DNA of 51,692 nt, from NCBI GenBank assembly GCA_024694675.1, contig JAILJO010000005.1, positions 1-51,692 of the forward strand, in the 5' to 3' direction. Position numbers and translations under genes: made by a program. The notes below the pieces were generated by a model. It saw only the letters and a list, made by a program, of their open reading frames with translations, had not been told where the DNA came from and searched no databases. Numbering within the stretch: the first letter of the stretch is position 1; the number at the start of each line of letters is the position of its first letter. This stretch comes from Bacteroidales bacterium. GTDB taxonomy: Bacteria; Bacteroidota; Bacteroidia; Bacteroidales; UBA932. Positions 1-9,812 of this stretch are shown piece after piece.

Positions 1-194
1 AAGATGAAACTCAAGATGTCAGTTTACAACACGCTCCAAGTATTGGGAATCTCGCTCACAGATACAACGCCTCTTGAAGACCTCTTCAACAAATCTAACC
101 TCAATATTGACAAAGAACTTGACGGGTTCTATGAACCCACGTTGTTTGATTTTTAACTTTTAACTACGTCCACATCTTTTAGTGGACAGCAATG
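1..194 (+). mobile_element. 3' end of an IS4-like transposase gene plus putative IS right end
   Basis: Frame 1 reads ...KMKLKMSVYNTLQVLGISLTDTTPLEDLFNKSNLNIDKELDGFYEPTLFDF* (stop ~154-156), resembling the C-terminus of Bacteroidales IS4-family transposases. It is followed by the inverted repeat GTCCAC-N8-GTGGAC (168-187). The exact IS end is inferred. Confidence 0.6.
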
Positions 195-3100
195 ATAGCA
201 TGTGATTATGAAAACGGTTACTTTTATTGGAAATACATTGATAACAAGTCGATTGAAGAGTTTAAAAGCCGGTCTGAAAGAATTCAAGATACAGTTCGAT
301 ACCATTTCAAAGCAGAAGAGACATGTTCGAAAGAGAATGTCAAAGATACAATCACAGTTTGGAAAAGGTTATATAAGGAACGAATGGATGCCATCAAAGA
401 CGAGAAACAGATGGCAGAATCATTTGCTTCAGTCCAGAGGATAGCGTTTAATAGTACTCCATCGGAGTTACATGGTCTGAAAGACTCCCATATACCTAGA
501 CCTGAATCTGAAGCATTATACAACTGGATATTAGAAGATCTGCCCAAAGGAAACAGAAACATATGTCTTCTTGTTGGAGATGCAGGCACTGGAAAGTCTG
601 TGGTTATTAAAGACTTGATTGCCACCCTTGAGAAGAATGGAGTAAATAGCCTTTGCATCAAAGCAGACGCTATTGATGAGACCAACAATCCTATCTCCCT
701 GGAAACGGTTTATGAAACCATCGCTTTTTATGCGTCAAGTCATAAATCTATGGTCTTTGTCATTGATCAAATAGATGCTTTGTCTCAAAGCCTGTCTGCT
801 GATAGAAACCGATTAAACACTTTGATAGATGTGTTAACGGCTATTGGAGACTGGCCTAATGTTAGAGCAGTAGTTTCGTGTAGGAAATATGATTTAGAGT
901 TTGATGCTGTATTAAGTGGTATAAAAGAGAATTCAAACATAGTTGAATTAGGGCTGTTGTCAGAAGATGTCGTGAAGACTGTTTTATTGCGACTGAATCA
1001 GGAACTGGTAAATAAGATAAGCCCCATTACTCTCTCTCTCTTGAGGAACGTTCAGTATCTTAATTCATACTGCTTCTTGTATCAAAGGAATAAAAGCAGC
1101 CTTAATTTCAGCAGTCCTATTGAACTATATGATGCATTATGGGACTCCGGCCTGAACGGGTTGCCTTCAACAATAAATAGAGATGACACCGAACGAGTGT
1201 TATTCAGTATTGCGGAATGTATCAAACAAACAGGGACATTAAAACCGATTTGGCAACCTATTTCATATTTACGCGGGGCTTTTGAGTATCTTGCAAGTAA
1301 TGGCATAATAATCCCAGAAGGGAGAGTTGTTTCTTTTTTCCACCAGACATTTTACGACTATGCCTTGGCAAGGTACTACATTACTCAGAATAAGTCATTC
1401 ATCTCTGATTTGGAAAACGAGTTTCAGGGACTTGAAATACGCTCTACTGTAAAGGCTGTCCTGGAGTATAACAGGGGTCATAACGATTCCGGATATGCTT
1501 TGGAAATACAGAAACTTATGACCTCTGAGAGAATACGTCTCCACATCAAATTGCTGGCGATATCTACTCTTGCAACATCTGATGATCCAAGGCCTTTTGA
1601 GAAGAGATTAGTTAAGCAAGTCTGTTATTCGGATGAAAGAATTCTTAATCATTTTTTCAGAGGAGTCCAGGGCGAAAAATGGTATAGAACTGCTTTTGTC
1701 TTACTGAAAGCATTCTTGCCTGATTCATTAAGAGGTGGCATGCTGCTAATGCCCATGCTGAGCACACTTACCCGTTATTCATTTCAGCATCCAGATGATG
1801 TGTTTTTGTTGATAGATTCAATTAATGATAAAGATACAAAAGCATTTGCGAGGTCATACGTATTGAGGGGGCATAATGATTATCGTAACAATAAGGTAAT
1901 CGAGGCATTCAGGAGTGTCAGTGATTCCAATAGCTATTTTATCGTAAGTTGGATTCAAGATGCATTGCAAAGCAACGAGAAGTTTGGATTGGAAGAGGCA
2001 GGAGAACTGCTTTTAAGATATTTGGAATCAGGTATTCGCACTCACAATCACGACGGTTATGAGTTAGTTGATGTGCTTTTCAAGAATCTCTCTCAAACAC
2101 ATCCTCGACAATGTCTTTTTCTTCTAAACTCCAGTTTGATTCAGTATATAAGTAAAAACTCATCTGAGGGATATCACGGCTTCACGATTGCAAAAAGTAT
2201 TGATGATTACTCTTCCAATGAGTATTTGGAAAAAATCATTAAGTTATATGAACAGTTACTTCTTAAGTACTCTTCGGACCAAGCTTTGATTATTCCTATC
2301 GTAGATGAATTATTATCACTTAATAATGAGACCTCTGTTGCGATGGCTCTGCTAGCAATTGCTGAGCACCCAGAGTTGCATAATAAGAGAGTTGAATCGT
2401 TGTTAGCGAGTTCTTCGATAATAGAAAAGTACCTTCAGGGTTCAGTTGAGTTCTATTTCATGAAAATGCTGAAGTCGTGGTATTCAACACTGAATAGTCT
2501 TCGTGCACATAAGTACCAGAGACTTCTCCTGTCATATGTCTCTTCTTCCGATATGTACGTTGACAGAGACAGACAATACAGTGACCTGCTCTTCCCTAAT
2601 CTTTGGCGTGAAAAATGGGAATTAATATGTAATACATTACCTGATGATGGTTTGCTACCAGAGATGAAGAAATGTATGGGAGAACTTTTTAGACGATTTG
2701 GAAGAAAGATTGTTATAGAAAGAGATAGGCACTCAGTTACGATGGCAGTATATTGTGGCGGAATAACAGATAGCGCTACTTATGCTAAGTTTTCTACTGA
2801 CAATTGGCTTAGTTCTTTTTTGAAACTCGATGAGACAAAACACTGGCATTCCCATGCGCATCCTATTGATTTGAATGTCCATGCTGACGCTTTTAAGAAA
2901 TGTGTCTCCTCAGATCTAGATAAATTCAAAGATTTCGTCTTTGATATCGCAAGAAGGGATGATATTAGGCCATTCTATATAATATCTGGAATAGAAGGAT
3001 TGTTAGATGCTGGCGTGAGCATTGATGAGATGTGGCCTCTTGCCAAAAAGTATATCTCGGTAGAATATGCATCTGAGAATAGTTACTCATTTAAGCAAAT

Positions 3101-4160
3101 AACAGGGCATTATTGCAAGAGTAATAGTCTGTATATTGACGAGATTTTGCCTGTAATCATTGATGTTATTAATATGCCACTTGATGAGCGGCTGTTGACA
3201 AGTAAAGTTAATGAGGACGAAACGAAGTTGGATAATATTGTTAACAATATGATTAACCGGGCCATTAACTCAAAACAGGGACGTGCGATTGAACTTCTTA
3301 TCCAATTGACAGCAATTCCAGAAAGAAGACAACAGGCATATGATACTCTTTTAAACTTGGTTCCTTCTTTAAATGAAAGCTTGAGGACTTTGCCGATGCA
3401 TTATTTATATGTGAAAGAGCATTTTGATGCGAACTTGTATTTCCCGCTTCTAAAGAAAAGTTTAGAGTTTATGGGACCAGAGGCTTTGCCTCTTCGAGCT
3501 GATGCTATTCAATGGTGCTTCTATCATAAACCAGATTTGGTATCCGATTATGTAAACAAAATAGAGAAGGACTGTAGGAGCCATAACATCCTTTCGCTGA
3601 TTTGTTTCTATGGACTAAGTGTTAGCCGTTGCAAGGACGTATGTGAAGAAATGCTAGAACGGATTCTTACGCACAATGACGAGAACGTTATAGCAGAAAT
3701 AATAAAAGCGTCAATGAAGATGTTCAATGATCCTGATTATACCCTGTATTCAAAGAAATTTTTGGAGTGCTATTCATCGGATGGAAGAGAGGCGATTATT
3801 GATGCTTTTTGCCTGCATTGTGATGAACTGCCTGTAGAAGCTTTAACTTTCTATAGAGAATGGGCAAAATCATGGAAGATGATAAAGCACCGTGATATTT
3901 ACTCACAACTAGAATACGTTACAAAGTGTATTTCAAGTTATCCGGTAGAGTGCTATAAGTTCATACCAGAACAGGTTCTCTCTGGTATTGATAATGAACA
4001 GTTTTCAGATGAAGAAGTGGTAAAAGTACTCTTAAAGATATATGGTAGATTAAAAGAGGACGAAGATGAAGAATCGTTGAATGAGATAATTGATATGTTT
4101 GATGAGTATATTTTTAGGGGGAATCGAGTCATTTATTCTGCGTTGGATAAGCTCAATTAG
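192..4160 (+). CDS. Large STAND/AAA-type NTPase with long alpha-helical C-terminal region (defense-associated)
   Basis: 1322 aa. Walker A GDAGTGKS; Walker B-like MVFVIDQIDAL followed by VVSCRKYDL; ~900 aa repeat-like helical C-terminus. The 5' end abuts the IS end, so the start is uncertain. Confidence 0.7.
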   Translation: MIACDYENGYFYWKYIDNKSIEEFKSRSERIQDTVRYHFKAEETCSKENVKDTITVWKRLYKERMDAIKDEKQMAESFASVQRIAFNSTPSELHGLKDSHIPRPESEALYNWILEDLPKGNRNICLLVGDAGTGKSVVIKDLIATLEKNGVNSLCIKADAIDETNNPISLETVYETIAFYASSHKSMVFVIDQIDALSQSLSADRNRLNTLIDVLTAIGDWPNVRAVVSCRKYDLEFDAVLSGIKENSNIVELGLLSEDVVKTVLLRLNQELVNKISPITLSLLRNVQYLNSYCFLYQRNKSSLNFSSPIELYDALWDSGLNGLPSTINRDDTERVLFSIAECIKQTGTLKPIWQPISYLRGAFEYLASNGIIIPEGRVVSFFHQTFYDYALARYYITQNKSFISDLENEFQGLEIRSTVKAVLEYNRGHNDSGYALEIQKLMTSERIRLHIKLLAISTLATSDDPRPFEKRLVKQVCYSDERILNHFFRGVQGEKWYRTAFVLLKAFLPDSLRGGMLLMPMLSTLTRYSFQHPDDVFLLIDSINDKDTKAFARSYVLRGHNDYRNNKVIEAFRSVSDSNSYFIVSWIQDALQSNEKFGLEEAGELLLRYLESGIRTHNHDGYELVDVLFKNLSQTHPRQCLFLLNSSLIQYISKNSSEGYHGFTIAKSIDDYSSNEYLEKIIKLYEQLLLKYSSDQALIIPIVDELLSLNNETSVAMALLAIAEHPELHNKRVESLLASSSIIEKYLQGSVEFYFMKMLKSWYSTLNSLRAHKYQRLLLSYVSSSDMYVDRDRQYSDLLFPNLWREKWELICNTLPDDGLLPEMKKCMGELFRRFGRKIVIERDRHSVTMAVYCGGITDSATYAKFSTDNWLSSFLKLDETKHWHSHAHPIDLNVHADAFKKCVSSDLDKFKDFVFDIARRDDIRPFYIISGIEGLLDAGVSIDEMWPLAKKYISVEYASENSYSFKQITGHYCKSNSLYIDEILPVIIDVINMPLDERLLTSKVNEDETKLDNIVNNMINRAINSKQGRAIELLIQLTAIPERRQQAYDTLLNLVPSLNESLRTLPMHYLYVKEHFDANLYFPLLKKSLEFMGPEALPLRADAIQWCFYHKPDLVSDYVNKIEKDCRSHNILSLICFYGLSVSRCKDVCEEMLERILTHNDENVIAEIIKASMKMFNDPDYTLYSKKFLECYSSDGREAIIDAFCLHCDELPVEALTFYREWAKSWKMIKHRDIYSQLEYVTKCISSYPVECYKFIPEQVLSGIDNEQFSDEEVVKVLLKIYGRLKEDEDEESLNEIIDMFDEYIFRGNRVIYSALDKLN

Positions 4161-4174
4161 TATTGGTATTTGAG

Positions 4175-6025
4175 ATGGAAACATTGAATGATATTTGTTC
4201 TTTGGTCAGGAAAGAAGATGTGACATTGTTTGTCGGATCCGGGTGTTCAATACCGGTCGCTCCGCCAGCGTCCGCTTTGTCAAAGAAGTTTTATGAGGAA
4301 TTGAACGATTCGATGAGGGAAGGGGTCGATGAGAATAATCTCCAAGAAACTTCATCCAGACTGATGCTTCAAGAAGGGGACTCTTTAAAACGTGATGAAA
4401 TAATAAAGATGAGTTTTTCGGGACTTACTCCCCAGGCTTTTCATAATAATATGGCGCTCATCCCTCATATTCATACTATCATAACAACGAATTATGATAC
4501 GCTGATTGAGGATGCTTTTTGTTGCGGTGGCATACAGGTTTTCAGGAAGGATTCTGAATGTTGTTGTTTCCAAGAAAGACAGACGCATCTTTACAAAATA
4601 CATGGTGATGTCAATGAGTTGGGGAGTATTGTTTTGTCTACCGAGGATTATCGTAGAACAATAAAATCGCCGTCGCAGCCAATCCTTTGGAACCATGTTC
4701 TTTCCGAATTTACAAAACATCATGTTGTATTTGTTGGCTATAGTCTATCTGATGGTAATATCCTTAATTTGATAGAGTATGTTAAGGACATGTTTGGCAG
4801 TGAAGCCAAGGGAATGTATATGGTGGCACCTACCATATCTGAAGTTCAGAAGAAAAAGCTTTCTTCTCTTGGGATAAAACCAGTTATATCGGATGCGGAA
4901 AAGTTTTCTGCATCCGTACTTCAAAGTTTGAAAGATCACTATGCCGAGGACTTACATTGCTTGAACTGTTCGGAAGAGACCGCAGCTAAGTTCGCTCTCT
5001 TAAATAATCTGAGCATATCATTGAAAAGAAAGGTATCTGAAGTTAATATCAATGGATATTCGGCTCTTAAAGGCTCTCCCAATGTTCAGTTACACATGAC
5101 AACGAAGCCAATCGAACTCTTTACCAAAGGCTTTTCTGTTTCGGATTTTACTGATGTTGAGTTCGGTTCCGGACCTATGGTAAAGATTCCAAGTGAGGAT
5201 TTACAACACCTTGAGACACGTGTAAACGGTTTAAGGTTTGACTGGGATGAAATGAAACAGGATTTGTATATCGGCCCGGTTGAGAAATCAGTGCAAATGA
5301 GATTGAGTGTCCCAAGCCGTGGCATTCTGGAAGAGTGGACGATGTCAAGTTATGGGGCCAGGGATGGTGTATTGATGAAATGGGAATGTCCTGTATTATC
5401 TTTAAAAGTTGTTATCCGTATAAATGAAAATGGGACGGGGATAACAGGAGATTTCAATATGACAGTAAAGGACCGGTATGAAAATAACGATTTGGCTATC
5501 CGTATCTTTACTGCGATTTGCGCTTATTTGGAGTGTGCCGATGCGGAACTGTCTTTGAATAAAGGAAAACTGCAGAAATATACTCCTACTCATGATAAGA
5601 TTCGAATTGTAAAACTATGGCTGGAGTATGCTTCGATACTGAAATCTATTGAACTTGCATATGGGGAGAAATTCAAGTATTATGAACCATATGACAAAGA
5701 CCGTATGGAAGCTGCTTCTATTGTTCTTGCTTATTTGAGAAAAGAGGTTAGGCTGGTTAATTCGAAACGTATCCTAAGTTTTGACTGTACATATTCTCCA
5801 GATTACGATTATCCCGTTGGGTCTACGTATGCTGTTGTGGGCAAGCGCACTTTAGAAAAAGGCATTGAAGTCGGGGGCATTTGCTTTCCGATCTTCCATG
5901 AAACTATGATGTTTAACGGGCGTATTCTGGAGAATACCAGGCTTGATGAGAAGACAATGCATTTCCGGATGGAGAATAAGGATGGGGTGGAAAGGTATGT
6001 ATATAGTGATGTGGTTGATGAATAA
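4175..6025 (+). CDS. SIR2-like domain protein (putative NADase effector)
   Basis: N-terminal LFVGSGCSIPVAPP, TTNYDTLIEDAF, YKIHGDV and VFVGYSLSDGNI are SIR2-like motifs. ATG at 4175, 14 nt after the STAND gene stop. Confidence 0.8.
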   Translation: METLNDICSLVRKEDVTLFVGSGCSIPVAPPASALSKKFYEELNDSMREGVDENNLQETSSRLMLQEGDSLKRDEIIKMSFSGLTPQAFHNNMALIPHIHTIITTNYDTLIEDAFCCGGIQVFRKDSECCCFQERQTHLYKIHGDVNELGSIVLSTEDYRRTIKSPSQPILWNHVLSEFTKHHVVFVGYSLSDGNILNLIEYVKDMFGSEAKGMYMVAPTISEVQKKKLSSLGIKPVISDAEKFSASVLQSLKDHYAEDLHCLNCSEETAAKFALLNNLSISLKRKVSEVNINGYSALKGSPNVQLHMTTKPIELFTKGFSVSDFTDVEFGSGPMVKIPSEDLQHLETRVNGLRFDWDEMKQDLYIGPVEKSVQMRLSVPSRGILEEWTMSSYGARDGVLMKWECPVLSLKVVIRINENGTGITGDFNMTVKDRYENNDLAIRIFTAICAYLECADAELSLNKGKLQKYTPTHDKIRIVKLWLEYASILKSIELAYGEKFKYYEPYDKDRMEAASIVLAYLRKEVRLVNSKRILSFDCTYSPDYDYPVGSTYAVVGKRTLEKGIEVGGICFPIFHETMMFNGRILENTRLDEKTMHFRMENKDGVERYVYSDVVDE

Positions 6026-6120
6026 TAGGGTTATATAGATACTGGCAGTTTTTTTAGTTACTTGGATGGAGGGTGGAGAAAAAGGATAAAAAGTGAGATA
6101 ATAGACATATTATTTCATTA

Positions 6121-6155
6121 TTTGATTAATGTTTAATTTTTTTTTCATATATTTG
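6121..6155 (+). promoter_or_regulatory. Candidate Bacteroidales promoter (TTTG ... TATATTTG) upstream of the HTH-dnd operon
   Basis: TTTG at 6121-6124 and TATATTTG at 6148-6155, with the ATG at 6173. The spacer is slightly longer than consensus. Confidence 0.45.
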
Positions 6156-6172
6156 AATTAAGAAAAAAAATT

Positions 6173-6397
6173 ATGGTAAAAGATATCAATCGCATTAAAG
6201 TAGTACTTGTAGAAAAGAAGCGCACAAATAAATGGTTAGCAGAACAGTTGGGCTGTGCGCCTACTACCGTATCAAAGTGGTGCACAAATGCTTGCCAACC
6301 TCCTATGGAAACATATCTGAGAATTGCAAAGTTACTTGATGTGGAAATCGACAAGTTGCTAAACAATGAATATGCCAACGAATTGGTAAATGAATAG
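6173..6397 (+). CDS. XRE-family helix-turn-helix regulator
   Basis: 74 aa; NKWLAEQLGCAPTTVSKWCTNACQPPMETYLRIAKLLDVEIDKLL is a typical HTH_3. Overlaps the next gene by 8 nt. Confidence 0.85.
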   Translation: MVKDINRIKVVLVEKKRTNKWLAEQLGCAPTTVSKWCTNACQPPMETYLRIAKLLDVEIDKLLNNEYANELVNE

Positions 6398-7727
6398 ACG
6401 TATAGAGTATATTGTTGATGAGATTTTGGACCAGTATATGTATGCTGATTCAACTGAACGTCCATGGATTATCGGTTTTAGCGGTGGGAAAGATTCTACT
6501 GTACTATTAACTTTAGTATGGCTTGCTCTTCGGAAGATAAAGGAGGGTGTTGTCACTCCCTTTCAACTTAGAAGACCCGTCTACGTTGTTTGCAATGATA
6601 CGATGGTTGAGAATCCCATTATTTCATCTTACGTTGATGAGGTACTTGAACAAATAGAAATAAGAGCTCGTGAGGAGGATATGCCTATATTTGTGCGTAA
6701 AACAGTACCGAAATTAGAGGATTCCTTTTGGGTAAACGTTATCGGCAAGGGCTATCCTGTTCCAAACAATGCATTCCGGTGGTGTACAGAAAAGATGAAG
6801 ATTAAACCTACCGCCAGGTATATTACTGAGCAAGTTGATGAATGTGGTGAGGCAATTATATTGATTGGTACAAGAAAAGCAGAAAGTGCGACAAGGGCGC
6901 GTTCAATCAAAAAACATGAGATTCATGGCCAGCGATTAACTCATCATACTCTACTACATAATACATATGTTTACGCCCCAATAAAAGATCTTTATTTGGA
7001 GGAAGTTTGGTATATTATTAACGCTATCCCTTGTCCTTGGGGATTTGATAATAAGGTTCTGTTTAACATTTATATGGATGCTAGCGCTGATGACTATGAA
7101 TGTCCAACAGTTGTTACCGATAAGAGTCATGGCTCATGTGGTCAAAGTCGCTTTGGTTGTTGGGTATGCACGGTAGTAAAAGATGATAAATCAATGCGCT
7201 CACTCATCAATAATGGTCGAGAGTGGATGCAGCCGTTATACGACTTCCGTATAGAATTAGATTCAGAACGTAATATTATTGAGAATAGAATGCCTTACCG
7301 TCGTGATGGCCGACGTGCTGTTAACGATATGGGACCATATACATTTTCGTATCGTGCAAAGATTCTTCGTCGACTTCTTGAAGTTCAACATATATTACAA
7401 CTTAAAGATCCCAAGATAAAACTCATTTCAGACCAGGAATTGATTGCTATTCAGGTAAACTGGTATCGCGATTTCAATTTTGGTTACAAAGTGTCAGATA
7501 TTTATAATTCAATCTATAACGAGTCTTTCAGAATGGAAGAAAACGAAAAGAATAAGTTAGAAGCGGACTTAATGCGCGAGATCTGTCAGAACAATCCCGA
7601 GGAAGGAGAGTTGATAGAGCAGTTATTGCTTCTTCAAAAAAGTAAGTCTCTTATGCAGCGACGCCGTGGATTAAAGAACGAAATTGAATTACGTTTGAAA
7701 GAGTTTTTAGACAATAAGAAAAAATGA
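6390..7727 (+). CDS. dndC: DndC-like PAPS-reductase-family sulfurtransferase (DNA phosphorothioation)
   Basis: PP-loop IIGFSGGKDSTVLLTL; RWCTEKMKIKP; GTRKAES; SCGQSRFGCWVC cysteine cluster. Confidence 0.88.
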   Translation: MNRRIEYIVDEILDQYMYADSTERPWIIGFSGGKDSTVLLTLVWLALRKIKEGVVTPFQLRRPVYVVCNDTMVENPIISSYVDEVLEQIEIRAREEDMPIFVRKTVPKLEDSFWVNVIGKGYPVPNNAFRWCTEKMKIKPTARYITEQVDECGEAIILIGTRKAESATRARSIKKHEIHGQRLTHHTLLHNTYVYAPIKDLYLEEVWYIINAIPCPWGFDNKVLFNIYMDASADDYECPTVVTDKSHGSCGQSRFGCWVCTVVKDDKSMRSLINNGREWMQPLYDFRIELDSERNIIENRMPYRRDGRRAVNDMGPYTFSYRAKILRRLLEVQHILQLKDPKIKLISDQELIAIQVNWYRDFNFGYKVSDIYNSIYNESFRMEENEKNKLEADLMREICQNNPEEGELIEQLLLLQKSKSLMQRRRGLKNEIELRLKEFLDNKKK

Positions 7728-9811
7728 TAATAAAGTCGATAGAACTTAACAATTTCCGCATTTACCGGGGAAAGAACAAGATTGATTTAACTCCGAATGG
7801 AGAACATAATATAATCATTGTTAGTGGTAACAATGGTTATGGAAAAACAACGTTTCTCATGTCTCTTGTGTGGTGTTTATATGGGAAAAACATGGACAAG
7901 GTCGATGAACTATATAAAAAAGAGATAGATGAAAAAGGTTCATATAGTAAGTATATTGGGAATAGTTTGAATTTAACCGCGGCTGACAATGGGGAAACAC
8001 GTTTTTCGGTATCCGTTACATTCATCAATGTTGATATTCCTAATACAACCTGTACTGAAGTTACAATTGTTCGCTCCTACGATAGAGCCACAAGTGCTTC
8101 AGATGAGCTTGAAATACTCATAGATGGTAAGGCAAGTGATTTATTTGGAGATAAAGATGAGGAAGAGTTGTTTATTCGTGACTACATTTTGCCGATAGAG
8201 ATTGCAAAGTTTTTCTTTTTTGATGCAGAGAAAATAGTGTCATTTGCACAGGTTAACACGCCCAAACAACGTGCAGAATTGAGTCAAGCATATTCCCAAG
8301 TTTTAGGCATTCAGAAATATGCAGAATTGAAAAGTGAGTTGGAAAAATTACAAGATGACTATCGCAGGGAAGCAGCGCAGCCTCAAGATAAAAAAGAGTT
8401 TAACGAGCTTTTGGCATTGATAGCTAATGCTGAAGATCATATTTCTGATTGTGAAAGACGCATTTCTGAGCACCAAGAAAAGATTTCACTTTTAAAGTAC
8501 GAGTGCGGTGAACTACAAGAAAAGCTCATTCGCGAAGGTGACTTGATGAGTGTTGAGCGTCTTGAGGAGCTTAAGGGGAAAAAAGAAAGGTGTCAATCTG
8601 ATGTCAATGAGGCTCAAGAGGGTCTAAAAGAACTCTATAACTATATACCATTCGCGCTAGCTGGGAGTATCCTCTCAGATATGACCGTGCAAATTAAGGA
8701 AGAAAAGGTTTTCAATCAGAATAAGATTCAATTAGAAGGAATTGAAGAAAAAACCGATGATATTCTTGATGAGCTTGATAAAGCTCGGGATTCTTTTAAT
8801 GGACATATAGATATTAGGATAAGGAATTTTTATGAAAAAGAGATTAAAAGACTAATACTTAAGCATTTTTATAACGAACTTGATTTCGACAAGTATGATT
8901 CATTTAAAACCTTACATGATTTCTCCGATTTACAGTATGATGATTTTCTAGGTCTTTTAGAGAATATTAAATCGAGTAAGACCACATTTGAATCTATTTT
9001 CAACAAGTATTCAAAAGCAAAAGCGGAATTATTCTCAATTGAAAAAACTATTAGAGAGGCGGAAAAGAACGCCGAGAGCGAATACATTCAGTCGCTGCGC
9101 TTAAGAAAACAAAATAAAGAGGCAGAGATTACAAATCTCCAGGAAGAGAACGCACGTTTAAATGTATCTATAGAGCAAAAGAAAGAAGAGATTAAAGCCG
9201 CCAAACAAAAAAAAGCAATACTATCTGAAAGAATTGCTGTCTCGGCAAAAAACAAGGACATGGATGATGAGGCACGAATGCTTATCCTCACAATTCAAAA
9301 GTTTCTTTTACGTTTTAAGGATGAAAAGAAGAAGGCTCTTGAGAATAGACTAAAAGATAAACTAACTAGTTTCTTGCATAAGAAAGATTTGGTTAATAAT
9401 GTTGTAGTAGATATTCAAGGGAATGGTGAAGATGTGGATATTAATTTGTTTGATGCTGGTGGGAAGAAGATAGACAAGGGTATTCTATCAATGGGAGAAC
9501 GCCAGATGTTTGCTTCTGCGTTATTGGGAGCTTTGGTTGAGGAAACCGGTCTTGATTTTCCTGTATTCATTGATAGCCCTATGCAGAAATTTGACATTAA
9601 TCACAGTCAGAACATTCTGGCAAAGTTTTACCCCAATGTATCAAAACAGGTAGTATTATTCCCCCTATTGATGAAAGAGTTGACAGAGGAAGAATATGGA
9701 TTAATTGAGAGATATGTGAACAAGGCATTTCTTATTGAGAACCATAAAACTGGTTCGCAGTTCAAGGAAATTAAACCGCAAGAATTGTTTGACATTTATA
9801 AACAACAATAG
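7724..9811 (+). CDS. dndD: DndD-like SMC/Rad50-type ATPase
   Basis: IKSIELNNFRIYRGKNKIDLTPN, Walker A GNNGYGKTTFL, central coiled coil, LSMGERQMFASALLGAL signature, VFIDSPM. ATGA overlap with dndC. Confidence 0.88.
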   Translation: MIIKSIELNNFRIYRGKNKIDLTPNGEHNIIIVSGNNGYGKTTFLMSLVWCLYGKNMDKVDELYKKEIDEKGSYSKYIGNSLNLTAADNGETRFSVSVTFINVDIPNTTCTEVTIVRSYDRATSASDELEILIDGKASDLFGDKDEEELFIRDYILPIEIAKFFFFDAEKIVSFAQVNTPKQRAELSQAYSQVLGIQKYAELKSELEKLQDDYRREAAQPQDKKEFNELLALIANAEDHISDCERRISEHQEKISLLKYECGELQEKLIREGDLMSVERLEELKGKKERCQSDVNEAQEGLKELYNYIPFALAGSILSDMTVQIKEEKVFNQNKIQLEGIEEKTDDILDELDKARDSFNGHIDIRIRNFYEKEIKRLILKHFYNELDFDKYDSFKTLHDFSDLQYDDFLGLLENIKSSKTTFESIFNKYSKAKAELFSIEKTIREAEKNAESEYIQSLRLRKQNKEAEITNLQEENARLNVSIEQKKEEIKAAKQKKAILSERIAVSAKNKDMDDEARMLILTIQKFLLRFKDEKKKALENRLKDKLTSFLHKKDLVNNVVVDIQGNGEDVDINLFDAGGKKIDKGILSMGERQMFASALLGALVEETGLDFPVFIDSPMQKFDINHSQNILAKFYPNVSKQVVLFPLLMKELTEEEYGLIERYVNKAFLIENHKTGSQFKEIKPQELFDIYKQQ

Positions 9812-9812
9812 C

